Source: Maricaulis sp. (GTDB lineage Bacteria > Pseudomonadota > Alphaproteobacteria > Caulobacterales > Maricaulaceae). Taken from it: 39,841 bases of DNA. The stretch lies in NCBI RefSeq assembly GCF_030149235.1, contig NZ_JASBRW010000029.1, positions 1-39,841 of the forward strand. The letters are read 5' to 3'. This document shows, piece after piece, positions 24,247 through 32,678 of this stretch. Under the pieces are notes generated by a model, which saw nothing but the letters and a program-made list of their open reading frames with translations, ran no database searches and was not told the DNA's origin. Every line of letters begins with the position of its first letter. The first letter of the stretch is position 1. Made by a program: the position numbers and the translations under genes.

Positions 24247-26142
24247 ATGACACCATTGGATTCGGCCTCGCAGCACAAGATCGAGAACGAGCTTCCGAAA
24301 GTACCGCAGCCGCAACGCGGCAAGCCGAAACCGCAAGCAGTTTCGCACCTGCGCGTGGTGGAAAGCGTCAAGGTCGACCGGTCGCGCGATGCGTTGCTGA
24401 CCGACTTCGGCAAGAAGACGCTGGAAGACCGCTACCTGCTGCCGGGCGAGAGCTATCAGGACATGTTTGCGCGTGTCTCCACCGCTTACGCCGACAATAC
24501 CGAGCACGCTCAGCGCCTGTATGACTATATCTCCAAGCTCTGGTTCATGCCGGCCACTCCGGTTCTGTCCAATGGTGGCGCTGATCGCGGCCTGCCGATT
24601 TCCTGCTTCCTGAACTCGGTCGGCGATTCGCTCGACGATATTGTCGGCACCTGGACCGAGAATGTCTGGCTGGCTTCCAATGGCGGCGGTATCGGCACCT
24701 ATTGGGGCGATGTCCGTTCGATCGGCGAGAAGATCGGCGAAGTCGGCCAGACCTCCGGCATCATCCCCTTCATCCGTGTGATGGACAGCCTGACGCTGGC
24801 GATTTCCCAAGGCTCGCTGCGCCGCGGCTCCGCTGCCGTTTATCTCGACGTCAATCACCCGGAGATCGAAGAGTTTCTGGAGATCCGCAAGCCGTCGGGC
24901 GATTTCAACCGCAAGTCCCTGAACCTGCACCACGGTCTCAACATCTCCGACGCCTTCATGCACGCCGTTGCCAATGATGAAGAGTTTGAGCTGAAGTCGC
25001 CGAAGTCCGGTGAAGTGGTGAAGACGATCAATGCCCGCAAGCTGTGGCAGAAGATCATCGAGCTGCGCCTGCAGACCGGCGAGCCCTACATCATCTATTC
25101 CGACACGGTGAATAACGCCCTGCCGCAGCACCAGCGCAAGCTGGGCCTCAAGGTCCGCCAGTCCAATCTGTGCGCCGAGATCATGCTGCCGACCGGCTAT
25201 GACCACAACGGCCAGGAACGCACCGCGGTGTGTTGCCTGTCCTCGCTCAACGCCGCGAAATATCTTGAGTGGAAAGACGATCCGCAATTCATCGAGGATA
25301 TTTTCCGCTTCCTCGACAATGTCCTGCAGGACTTCATCGAGCGCGCTCCGGCGGAAATGGACCGAGCTGTCTACTCCGCCATCCGCGAGCGTTCCGTCGG
25401 TCTCGGCCTGATGGGTATGCACACCTTCCTGCAGCAGATGAATGCTCCGTTCGAGAGTGCCATGGCCAAGTCCTGGAACCTCAAACTGTTCAAGCATATC
25501 CGCCAGCAGGCCGATGCTGCTTCCGTGAAGCTGGCCGACGAGCGCGGGGCTTGCCCGGATGCGGAGGAAAGTGGTGTGAAGGCGCGTTTCTCGCACAAGC
25601 TGGCCATCGCGCCGACGGCGTCGATCTCGATCATCTGCGGCGGTGTCTCCGCCGGCATCGAGCCGATCCCGGCCAATGTCTACACGCACAAGACCCTGTC
25701 CGGTTCCACCACGGTGAAAAACCCGCAGCTGGAAGCCGCACTGGAGGCCAAGGGCAAGAATACGCCGGAGGTCTGGGCCACCATCCTCGAGCACGAGGGT
25801 TCGGTGCAGCATCTCGACTGCCTGGACGAGCATGAAAAGGCGCTATTCCGTACCGCCTTTGAAATCGACCAGCGCTGGGTCATCGAGCATGCCGCCGACC
25901 GCACGCCCTATATCTGCCAGTCGCAGTCGCTCAACATCTTCCTGCCGGGCGATATCGATAAGTGGGACCTGCACATGCTGCACTGGACGGCATGGGAGAA
26001 GGGCGTGAAGTCGCTCTATTACTGCCGCTCGAAGTCGATCCAGCGCGCGGCCTATGCCGGGTCTGAGTCGAAATCAGAGGCTGAGAAGAGCATGAGCGAT
26101 GCCGCTCCTACCGATTACGAGGAATGTCTCGCCTGTCAGTAG
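24247..26142 (+). CDS. nrdA: Class Ia ribonucleoside-diphosphate reductase alpha subunit NrdA
   Basis: Large catalytic subunit, 631 aa, reducing NDPs to dNDPs with NrdB. Active-site residues are visible: C120 ('LPISCFLNS') and C330 ('AVCCLSSLN') as the redox pair, C309 thiyl radical with N307 and E311 in 'SNLCAEI', the radical-transfer tyrosines Y591/Y592 ('SLYYCRSKS') and the C-terminal shuttle pair C627/C630 ('EECLACQ', CxxC spacing rather than the CxxxxC of E. coli). The N-terminal about 50 residues are low-complexity and lack an ATP-cone, so dATP feedback through that domain is not expected. ATG 24247 was chosen: GGGGAG lies 10 bases upstream, and the longer frame from 24118 would begin inside an NrdR box. 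A terminator follows. nrdB is about 1.2 kb downstream, beyond an unrelated gene. Confidence 0.96.
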   Translation: MTPLDSASQHKIENELPKVPQPQRGKPKPQAVSHLRVVESVKVDRSRDALLTDFGKKTLEDRYLLPGESYQDMFARVSTAYADNTEHAQRLYDYISKLWFMPATPVLSNGGADRGLPISCFLNSVGDSLDDIVGTWTENVWLASNGGGIGTYWGDVRSIGEKIGEVGQTSGIIPFIRVMDSLTLAISQGSLRRGSAAVYLDVNHPEIEEFLEIRKPSGDFNRKSLNLHHGLNISDAFMHAVANDEEFELKSPKSGEVVKTINARKLWQKIIELRLQTGEPYIIYSDTVNNALPQHQRKLGLKVRQSNLCAEIMLPTGYDHNGQERTAVCCLSSLNAAKYLEWKDDPQFIEDIFRFLDNVLQDFIERAPAEMDRAVYSAIRERSVGLGLMGMHTFLQQMNAPFESAMAKSWNLKLFKHIRQQADAASVKLADERGACPDAEESGVKARFSHKLAIAPTASISIICGGVSAGIEPIPANVYTHKTLSGSTTVKNPQLEAALEAKGKNTPEVWATILEHEGSVQHLDCLDEHEKALFRTAFEIDQRWVIEHAADRTPYICQSQSLNIFLPGDIDKWDLHMLHWTAWEKGVKSLYYCRSKSIQRAAYAGSESKSEAEKSMSDAAPTDYEECLACQ

Positions 26143-26165
26143 AATCTCTCTAATCGACTGAATTC

Positions 26166-26200
26166 AAAGACCGCTTCAGACTTCTGAAGCGGTCTTTTTT
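26166..26200 (+). terminator. Rho-independent terminator after nrdA
   Basis: Bases 26166-26179 pair perfectly with 26184-26197 (14 bp, loop ACTT), and the T-run continues to 26200. It lies 23 bases after the nrdA stop, so nrdA and nrdB are separate transcripts. Confidence 0.95.
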
Positions 26201-26311
26201 GATCTTCATGGACAAGAATGGCGATCTCCCGTTAACTATATTCGTCTCGCAGGCGAAACGAGGTGCGATCACGTGCCCGGCATGCTTTTGAGAGACGGGG
26301 GAGGACGTTGC

Positions 26312-27145
26312 ATGCGTCTGGGACGAACATCAGAACTGGTTTGCGCCGGCATGATCGCGCTCGGCGGGACGTTTTATGTCCTGACCACGCCGACCCGCGC
26401 GCATACCGAATGGGCCAGTTCCAGCCAGATGATCCAGGATCAGTTCCTGGCGGAAGGTGAGGTACGTCCCCTCTCGGCGCCGGCCGCCCGCGTCGCCTTG
26501 TCTGCGCTTTCGCTTGAAAGCGACATGGTGGGTGGCAATGCGTTCGCGGCCATGACCACGACCCAGGTCACGGAAATCGACCTGGGCAATGCCGGCCGGC
26601 TGCAGGTCGCCCTGATTGACGATGATAGTTCCGACATCGCCTTCGAGATGTTCTCGCCCTATGGCGATGAACGCTCTCCGATCGTGCTGGATGCCGAGAT
26701 CGAGCGCGATCCCGTCGTTGCCGTGAATTATGAGCGCAGTTTCGACAGTCTCGGCGATGCCGAGCATCTTGATATTTCGATCACGCCGCGGGCCGCAGTC
26801 AGCGTCAGTGATGAGGGCACGGCCGCCGGAGCGGGCGCCGAAGTCCGTGTCGGCCGGCATCTCGGGCCGACGCTGAGCGATGAGCCGCGCTGGTACATGT
26901 TCGCGGGTGCAGACCGGCGTGCACTTTTATTCAACCCGACAGAAGGTGCGGACTTCGAACGCGCCATGGCCTTCACCCGGCGTGAAGTGGTCGGGGATGC
27001 GCAGGCCGGGATCGCCGTGCGCTTCGGTGAATCGGCTGATATTTCCTTGGCCTATGTTCGCCGTGAGTATCAGCACAGCGCCGGAACCGAGGCGTTCGAC
27101 GAGACCGAACAGTTCGGTGCAGTAACCGTAAACTGGCGCTGGTAA
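26312..27145 (+). CDS. Unrecognised exported, probably outer-membrane beta-barrel, protein
   Basis: Predicted 277-aa protein of no family I can name with confidence. The N-terminus has a positively charged start and a hydrophobic stretch (about residues 13-26, 'GMIALGGTFYVLTTPT') followed by ARAH-type residues, consistent with a signal peptide. The mature part is acidic and the second half alternates polar and hydrophobic residues ('LDISITPRAAVSVSD', 'AEVRVGRHLG', 'AGIAVRFGESADISLAYVRREY'), ending in 'VTVNWRW' with terminal aromatic Trp, a pattern of outer-membrane barrels; a distant likeness to LpxR-type (DUF2219) barrels is possible but unproven. The start ATG 26312 is set by a strong ribosome site GGGGGAGGA (26297-26304) 7 bases upstream. 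It sits alone between the nrdA terminator and the nrdB promoter, in the same direction, with no obvious functional link. Confidence 0.8.
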   Translation: MRLGRTSELVCAGMIALGGTFYVLTTPTRAHTEWASSSQMIQDQFLAEGEVRPLSAPAARVALSALSLESDMVGGNAFAAMTTTQVTEIDLGNAGRLQVALIDDDSSDIAFEMFSPYGDERSPIVLDAEIERDPVVAVNYERSFDSLGDAEHLDISITPRAAVSVSDEGTAAGAGAEVRVGRHLGPTLSDEPRWYMFAGADRRALLFNPTEGADFERAMAFTRREVVGDAQAGIAVRFGESADISLAYVRREYQHSAGTEAFDETEQFGAVTVNWRW

Positions 27146-27212
27146 GGCCTTTTTCGACCTCGTTTTGCCTGGCGAAATACCGCCTCAGGCGCGCAAAGCT
27201 GTGGAAGACCAG

Positions 27213-27259
27213 TAACAAGCTGTAGACGTTTGGTTCACTATTATCGCAATATGTTGTGG
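27213..27259 (+). promoter_or_regulatory. NrdR box pair upstream of nrdB
   Basis: TCGCAATATGTTGTGG (27244-27259) matches the NrdR operator ACACWATATATWGTGT at 12 of 16 positions, including the core CAATAT and TTGTG. A weaker 8-of-16 partner starts at 27213, exactly 31 bases earlier. The strong box is 46 bases before the nrdB ATG. The strong box is well supported; the weak one is tentative. Confidence 0.55.
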
Positions 27260-27305
27260 TTATAGCTTCAACGCCGCCGATTCACTTGTCAGAGGTTTTC
27301 GTCCG

Positions 27306-28346
27306 ATGTCGACCATCATCACCGAGACACCCGGCCTGCTTACCAGCAGCCATTCCTACAAGCCCTTCCGCTATCCCTGGGCTTATGACTTCTGGAAGAA
27401 GCAACAGCAGGTGCACTGGATGCCGGAAGAGGTTCCGCTCGGTGAGGACTGCAAGGACTGGGCGACCAAGCTCAATGACCAGGAACGCAATCTGCTGACG
27501 CAGATTTTCCGCTTCTTCACCCAGTCCGATGTCGAGGTGAACGACAACTATATGGAGCGCTACAGCCGCGTCTTCCGCCCGACCGAGGTGAAGATGATGC
27601 TGTCGGCCTTCTCCAATATGGAGACGATCCATATCGCGGCCTATGCGCTTCTGCTCGAAACCATCGGCATGCCGGACAGCGAATTCTCGGCCTTCATGGA
27701 ATACGAAGCGATGGCCGACAAGCACAACTACATGCAGGAATTCGGCGTCGAATCGAACGAGGATATCTTGCGTACGGTCGCCATGTTCGGTGCCTTCACC
27801 GAAGGCCTGCAGCTGTTCGCCTCCTTCGCCATGCTGATGAACTTCCCGCGCTTCAACAAGATGAAAGGCATGGGCCAGATCGTGACGTGGTCGATCCGCG
27901 ATGAGAGCCTGCATTGCGAAGGCATGATCAAGCTCTTCCATGCTTTCGCCAAGGAAACCGGTGCCCTGACCCAGGCGGTCAAGGATGACATCGTCCAGTG
28001 CTGCGAAACCGTTGTCCGCCTCGAGGACAAGTTCATCGATCTTGCGTTCGAGATGGGCGATGTCGAAGGCATGACGCCGGACGATATCAAGAACTACATC
28101 CGCTATATCGCCGACTGGCGCCTCGGCCAGCTGGAGCTGCCGGCGCTCTATGGCGTCAAGGAGCACCCTTTGCCCTGGTTGTCGGAAATCCTCAACGGTG
28201 TCGAGCACGCCAACTTCTTCGAGGCCCGTGCCACGGAATACTCCAAGGGCGCTACGCAGGGCGAATGGCATGGCGATGAAGGCGTCTGGTCGATGTTCGA
28301 CAAGATGAAGCTGGACAAGGCCAAGGAGCCGGTCGGCACGGTTTAG
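27306..28346 (+). CDS. nrdB: Class Ia ribonucleotide reductase beta subunit NrdB
   Basis: Radical-generating subunit, 346 aa, that houses a di-iron centre and tyrosyl radical. The iron and radical residues are present with correct spacing: D75 ('TQSDVEV'), E106, H109 and Y113 in 'METIHIAAYALL' (E-x2-H-x3-Y, so the radical tyrosine is conserved), E and H in 'RDESLHCEGM'. The C-terminal tail 'DKAKEPVGTV' is the docking tail for NrdA, though its sequence differs from E. coli. No N-terminal ATP-cone is present here either. ATG 27306 lies 10 bases after AGAGG. A terminator at 28377-28408 follows. Confidence 0.97.
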   Translation: MSTIITETPGLLTSSHSYKPFRYPWAYDFWKKQQQVHWMPEEVPLGEDCKDWATKLNDQERNLLTQIFRFFTQSDVEVNDNYMERYSRVFRPTEVKMMLSAFSNMETIHIAAYALLLETIGMPDSEFSAFMEYEAMADKHNYMQEFGVESNEDILRTVAMFGAFTEGLQLFASFAMLMNFPRFNKMKGMGQIVTWSIRDESLHCEGMIKLFHAFAKETGALTQAVKDDIVQCCETVVRLEDKFIDLAFEMGDVEGMTPDDIKNYIRYIADWRLGQLELPALYGVKEHPLPWLSEILNGVEHANFFEARATEYSKGATQGEWHGDEGVWSMFDKMKLDKAKEPVGTV

Positions 28347-28372
28347 GCCTCAGCCGCTGCAAAGGAATGAAG

Positions 28373-29485
28373 TCAGGAGCCCTGCGGCAAGCGGGGCTCT
28401 TTTCTTTTGCGCGTCCGGGTGCGGACAAAGCGGGCGATCGGGGTTTCGAAGAGGCGCTCGCAGATCATCGCGCCCGCCATGGCGGCAGCCAGCATAATCG
28501 GCAGGGCGAGAATATTGTCCCACAGCCCCGGCTGGGCGAAGCGGGCCCAGATCAGGCCCAGCACGCTGAGCACGAGGATATGGGTCAGGAAAAGCGAGAA
28601 GCCGGCGCGGGCTAAACCGGCGAGACTGAACAGGCCCGGCTGGGGCGCCGCCGCCGTCCAGCCGCTCAGGCCCCAGATCAGGAGCGCGGGGACAGGCGCG
28701 TAGAAGGCGACCCGGTAGAGCGGCTCGATATGGCGCACCTGGATATCGTTCAGATTCATGAAAGTGACCGCAGCGATGATCGCGACCGTACTGGCCGCAA
28801 CGACCGGTATGGCGATGCGCTTGCCCGGCGCTGCGATCAGCGCCACCACCATGCCGGCGACATATTCCAGCGTCAGCGGGCTGGCGAAGACGGCGAACTC
28901 ATAGCTCCAGGCGCTCGCACCGATGGCGTAAAGCCCGAGGGTGGCGATAACCCAGACCGCCATGGCCGGTTTGAGCCAGCGGTGTGGCAGCTTCAGGATT
29001 ACCGCCGAGACAACATAGAAATACACGAGGTGGACCAGCGACCAGGCCACCGCATTCAGGGGCGGGCCGACATCGGGCCAGAGCAGGAAGGAGCGCACGA
29101 GGCTGGGTTCGACATAGCGGCTACCGCCAAAGACGAGGTCTGAATTATAGAGATAGACGGCCACCAAGGCAGCGGTCACGGCCCAGTAGACCGGATAGAC
29201 GCGGGCAAAGCGGTCGATGATGAATTGCAGCGGTCCGGGCCGGCGTTCATCCGAGCGGTTCAGATACAGCCGCGTCATCATGTAGCCGGACAGCACGAAG
29301 AAGAGGTCGACCCCGGAAATGCCATAGGTCAGCTGCGGCGATAGCAGGGTGTCGCCGGCATATTTCGCCTCGACCGAGATATAGTGGTGCACGGTCACAA
29401 GACCGAAGGCGATGATCCGGAAGGCGTCCAGCCCGGGCAGATAAGCCCGCTGCAAGCCCGCCCCGTTTGCATCCGATTGCGCCAT
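28373..29485 (-). CDS. Acyltransferase-3 family membrane protein (OafA/WecH-like)
   Basis: Integral membrane O-acyltransferase, 370 aa, that would transfer an acyl (often acetyl) group to a surface glycan, lipid or peptidoglycan-linked sugar. The family signature region is 'YLPGLDAFRIIAFGLVTVHH' (conserved His pair at about residues 33-34), followed by 'GISGVDLFFVLSGYMMTRL' and the 'RFARVYPVYW' arginine motif. About ten membrane helices follow. The acceptor is not predictable. ATG 29485 was chosen over 29521 because AGGGGA lies 6 bases upstream. Its final codons overlap the nrdB terminator hairpin, and it is convergent with nrdB. Confidence 0.9.
   Translation of the reverse strand: MAQSDANGAGLQRAYLPGLDAFRIIAFGLVTVHHYISVEAKYAGDTLLSPQLTYGISGVDLFFVLSGYMMTRLYLNRSDERRPGPLQFIIDRFARVYPVYWAVTAALVAVYLYNSDLVFGGSRYVEPSLVRSFLLWPDVGPPLNAVAWSLVHLVYFYVVSAVILKLPHRWLKPAMAVWVIATLGLYAIGASAWSYEFAVFASPLTLEYVAGMVVALIAAPGKRIAIPVVAASTVAIIAAVTFMNLNDIQVRHIEPLYRVAFYAPVPALLIWGLSGWTAAAPQPGLFSLAGLARAGFSLFLTHILVLSVLGLIWARFAQPGLWDNILALPIMLAAAMAGAMICERLFETPIARFVRTRTRKRKEPRLPQGS
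28377..28408 (+). terminator. Rho-independent terminator of nrdB, inside the end of the convergent gene
   Basis: GAGCCCTGC (28377-28385) pairs with GCGGGGCTC (28391-28399; one G-T pair) around the loop GGCAA, followed by TTTTCTTTT at 28400-28408. It serves nrdB, yet these bases also encode the last residues of the minus-strand acyltransferase. Confidence 0.85.
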
Positions 29486-29550
29486 GTCTGATCCCCTGAA
29501 TTCGGTCGTCAGCTTAAGCATGATGCTGGAGGGGCGGGCAAGGCAGGGCG

Positions 29551-32127
29551 TCAGATCACCGCTTCGTCTGCCGGTTCGCGCATATTGTAGTGGCTGGCCA
29601 TCACCCGGCCATAAGCACCGCCATTGCCAACCAGCATGACATCGCCCTCATGGGTTTCTGGCAGCAGTCGCTGGGTGCCCAGCTTGTCGGCACTTTCACA
29701 GATCGGCCCGACAATGTCGGCGATCCAGTCCGCGTTTTCCTCCAGCCGGGTGAGATTGACGATCTCGTGCCGGGCGCCATAGAGCGCCGGCCGGATGAGC
29801 GAGTTCATCCCGGTCGCGAGGCCGACGAAATTGGCATCCGGCGTCGATTTGGTTTGGGTCACGCGAGCCAGCAACACCCCGGCCTCGGCAACGATGAAAC
29901 GCCCCGGTTCCAGCCAGAACTCGTAATCAGGGAAGGCCGCTTTCAGCTCACCGAGCATGATATCGAGCGCGTCGGTATCAATGCGGCGCGGGCCCGAAGC
30001 CTCGTCGACTCCGAGGCCACCACCGAGATCGAGGACTTTGACATCGCTGAGATCCCGGGCCGTCTCGCTGAGGAATTGACCGACGCGGCGCCAGTGCTCC
30101 GGATCGGAAATGCCGGAGCCGGAATGCACGTGCAGGCCCGTGATGGTCGCGCCAGCGGCCTTGGCGAGTTCAACTGCTTCGGCCACTTCATCCGCGTGCA
30201 GGCCGAATTTCGCCTCCGGCCCCGCAGTGCGGACATGTTTGTGATGGCCTTCCGGCCGCTGCGGATTAATACGTAGCGTCACACTGGCGCCGGCGAACAG
30301 GTCGGGCCAGTGCTTGAGCGGGTGCAGCCCGTCCAGGGTCAGATGGACGCCCAGTTTGAGGGCTTCGGCATATTCCGAGCGCGGGGCGAAATTGGGCGTG
30401 AACAGAATCTGCTCTGCCGTCAGTTGCGGTGCTGCGCCCATGGCGGCGCGAACCTCGGCCAGCGAGACGCACTCGATTCCCATGCCCGCCTCGGCCACGG
30501 CCTGCAGGATGTCGGGATGGCCATTGGCCTTCATGGCATAAAAGCCGCGATCGAGATGTTTCAGCCCGGCAATGGCACTGGCGCGGGCCCGCACGGTATC
30601 CAGGTCGTACACATAGCGCGCGCCCTCGGCCGGACAGAGGTCGAGCAGGGCTTCACGCTTCTGGCGCCACCAGAGCGGTGCCGCAAGGGCGCTTTCCTGA
30701 GCCGGGCTTTCGCCGATTTCGCGCCAGCTGGCACCGAAGGTCTTGTCCAGTGGTTTGGGCTGGATGAGCTGGTCATGCAGGCGCCGGCACAGGGCCACGC
30801 CCTGATCGCCATCGACCACGACGGTGAGGTTGAGGTCGTTCGCCGCTTGGCTGACCAGTCGCAGCGGATAATGGGCGAAGGCTTCCATGGCCGGGCCGAA
30901 CTGGGCCAGCAGCGCGCGTACGCCGCGTCCGACCAGGCTGACAGCGGCGCAATTCTCGATCACCGTGACCTGGGCGATGCGAGCCAGATCGGTTTCTAGC
31001 GTCTCGATCAGGTCGGTGGTCAGTGACGGATCTGCGTCGAGGGAAACGGTGACGCTCGTCTCCGAGGTGGACACAAGGTCAATCGACACGCCATGCCGGG
31101 CAAAGGGTTCGAAGGCCTGGGCCAGGAAGCCTGAAGCGCGCCACATGCCGTCGGTCTCGAGTGTGATCAGGCGCACGCCATGCTTGACCGAGACCGCCTT
31201 CAGGCGCGGGGCATCCTCGGAAGGCGCTGCGCTGATACGCGTCCCGGCCATGTCGGGGCGCTGGGTGCACAGCACCTGCATCTCGATCCCGGCCCTGCGC
31301 ACCGGCGCGATCGTGCGCGGATGCAATACGCCGGCCCCCATCGAGGCCAGTTCCTGGGCCTCGTCATAGCTCAGCGCCTTGATCTGGCGGGCCGAGCCCG
31401 TGAGACGCGGATCGGCGGAGAAGAAACCGGGTACATCGGTCCAGATTTCCAGCGCCTCGGCGTCGAGCTTGGCGGCAAAATAGGCGGCTGATGTATCGGA
31501 ACCGCCGCGGCCGAGAAGGGCGGTGTCGCCGTCGCGGCGGCGGGCGATAAAGCCCTGGGTGAGGACGCCGCCGCTAGCTTCTTCGTCAAGGCGGGCCAGC
31601 AAATCGTCGTCGCATGCATGGTCGCAATCGACCGCCAGATAACCCTGTACCGGTCCATCGGTCTGGGCTGTCAGAGCATCGCGGGCATCGAGCCAGTGGG
31701 TGGCGAGGCCCTGGGCGTTGAGCCAGGCCGCGCCCAGCCGGGTCGCCATCAGTTCGCCCTTGGCCATGATTTCAGCCTTGAGGCGGGGGCTGGCATCGCG
31801 GGTCAGGGCGATCCCGGCCGCCAGTCGCGACAGGTCAGCGAATTCGACGGCCAGCAGGGTGTCGGCGTCGAGATCGAGCTCGGCCGCGAGTTCGCGGTGG
31901 CGCTCGAAGATTGGTTCTAGCGCGGCGTCGGCCCGGCCGGCAACGGCTTGGCCGGCCAGCGCATCGAGCGCGTCGGAGATGCCGCGGATGGCGCTGTGAA
32001 CGATGAAAACACGTTTCCCGGCCGCTTTGAGACCCGCCGCGCGTTTATGGATGATGCGCCAGTCGGCCAGCGACTTGACGCTGGTGCCGCCGAATTTCAG
32101 AACCGTCCAGTTCCGGGCATCACTCAT
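29551..32127 (-). CDS. Bifunctional aspartate kinase / diaminopimelate decarboxylase
   Basis: 858-aa fusion carrying the first and last steps of lysine synthesis. The aspartate kinase domain (about residues 7-295) has K11 in 'VLKFGGTSV', 'GRGGSDTSAAYFAAKL' and 'EIWTDVPGFFSADPR'. ACT-type regulatory repeats follow (about 310-440, 'GVSIDLVSTSETSVTVSLD'). The PLP-dependent diaminopimelate decarboxylase domain (about 490-858) has the PLP lysine K532 in 'FYAMKANGHPDIL', the 'HVHSGSG' and 'LDLGGGLGV' segments, 'EPGRFIVAEAG' and 'GPICESAD' with the active-site Cys. The layout matches the fused LysC-LysA known from Xanthomonas and relatives. It may channel or co-regulate aspartate entry and lysine exit; feedback by lysine through ACT is expected. 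Start at ATG 32127, 6 bases after GGAG (complement of 32134-32137); an ATG at 32139 would add 4 residues. Confidence 0.95.
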   Translation of the reverse strand: MSDARNWTVLKFGGTSVKSLADWRIIHKRAAGLKAAGKRVFIVHSAIRGISDALDALAGQAVAGRADAALEPIFERHRELAAELDLDADTLLAVEFADLSRLAAGIALTRDASPRLKAEIMAKGELMATRLGAAWLNAQGLATHWLDARDALTAQTDGPVQGYLAVDCDHACDDDLLARLDEEASGGVLTQGFIARRRDGDTALLGRGGSDTSAAYFAAKLDAEALEIWTDVPGFFSADPRLTGSARQIKALSYDEAQELASMGAGVLHPRTIAPVRRAGIEMQVLCTQRPDMAGTRISAAPSEDAPRLKAVSVKHGVRLITLETDGMWRASGFLAQAFEPFARHGVSIDLVSTSETSVTVSLDADPSLTTDLIETLETDLARIAQVTVIENCAAVSLVGRGVRALLAQFGPAMEAFAHYPLRLVSQAANDLNLTVVVDGDQGVALCRRLHDQLIQPKPLDKTFGASWREIGESPAQESALAAPLWWRQKREALLDLCPAEGARYVYDLDTVRARASAIAGLKHLDRGFYAMKANGHPDILQAVAEAGMGIECVSLAEVRAAMGAAPQLTAEQILFTPNFAPRSEYAEALKLGVHLTLDGLHPLKHWPDLFAGASVTLRINPQRPEGHHKHVRTAGPEAKFGLHADEVAEAVELAKAAGATITGLHVHSGSGISDPEHWRRVGQFLSETARDLSDVKVLDLGGGLGVDEASGPRRIDTDALDIMLGELKAAFPDYEFWLEPGRFIVAEAGVLLARVTQTKSTPDANFVGLATGMNSLIRPALYGARHEIVNLTRLEENADWIADIVGPICESADKLGTQRLLPETHEGDVMLVGNGGAYGRVMASHYNMREPADEAVI

Positions 32128-32306
32128 CATCTTCTCCATAGTGCTACAAGGCGAGCCGGGTGATTACAGATATATGTCGCAGTGCACAATCACTTCCACG
32201 TGTAGCGCTGAATACCTCCCCTCAGGGGAATCGTGGCGGCCTCGTTCATTTCCGGTTGTGGGGGCGAAGTGTTAGTCTCCGCGTCATGAAAAAACGGGAG
32301 GGTTTC

Positions 32307-32651
32307 ATGAAATCTGTGATGATGATCGCCAGTGTCGGAATACTGGCCATGTCGGCGCCCGCATTCGCTGATGCCGGGCAACAGCAGACCCGGGCTCAGG
32401 ATTACAATTCCAGTCGTTCAAACACGACCAGCGCTGCCGGTCCGGCGGGTGATGTCAATACAGACCGGGATGGGGATAACGGAACGCGGGCCCAGGACTA
32501 TAATTCCAGCCGCTCCAATAATTCCTCGTCTGTGGTCGCCCCGGATTGTGCCAATCACAACACGACCCGAGCTAACCGCACCGCTCCGGCGCTCGACGCC
32601 GACAATGATGGTGACGGCATCGACAATGATTGTGACAGCAGCCATGACTAG
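32307..32651 (+). CDS. Small secreted repeat protein with an Asp-rich tail
   Basis: Predicted 114-aa exported protein of unknown function. The signal peptide (about residues 1-22) ends APAFA before DAG. The mature part carries a 12-residue repeat TRAQDYNSSRSN twice, at residues 28-39 and 60-71, exactly 32 residues apart. The C-terminus 'LDADNDGDGIDNDCDSSHD' resembles a thrombospondin type 3/EF-hand-like calcium loop and contains a Cys; a second Cys lies at residue 81, so one disulfide is possible. The protein is rich in Asn, Ser, Asp and Thr, with no Trp. The start is ATG 32307 with GGGAGGG 4 bases upstream; ATG 32286 is also in frame but places extra charged residues before the signal peptide. 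It is divergent from the aspartate kinase gene and convergent with the crotonase. Not recognised as any named family. Confidence 0.8.
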   Translation: MKSVMMIASVGILAMSAPAFADAGQQQTRAQDYNSSRSNTTSAAGPAGDVNTDRDGDNGTRAQDYNSSRSNNSSSVVAPDCANHNTTRANRTAPALDADNDGDGIDNDCDSSHD

Positions 32652-32678
32652 ACAGGCCGGCGGCTCTCCAGCGGGGAT

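Noticed and set aside
24070..25833. A 587-codon minus-strand frame across nrdA
   Set aside because: Shadow of nrdA; its end would cover the NrdR boxes and promoter, and the composition is unlike a real protein.
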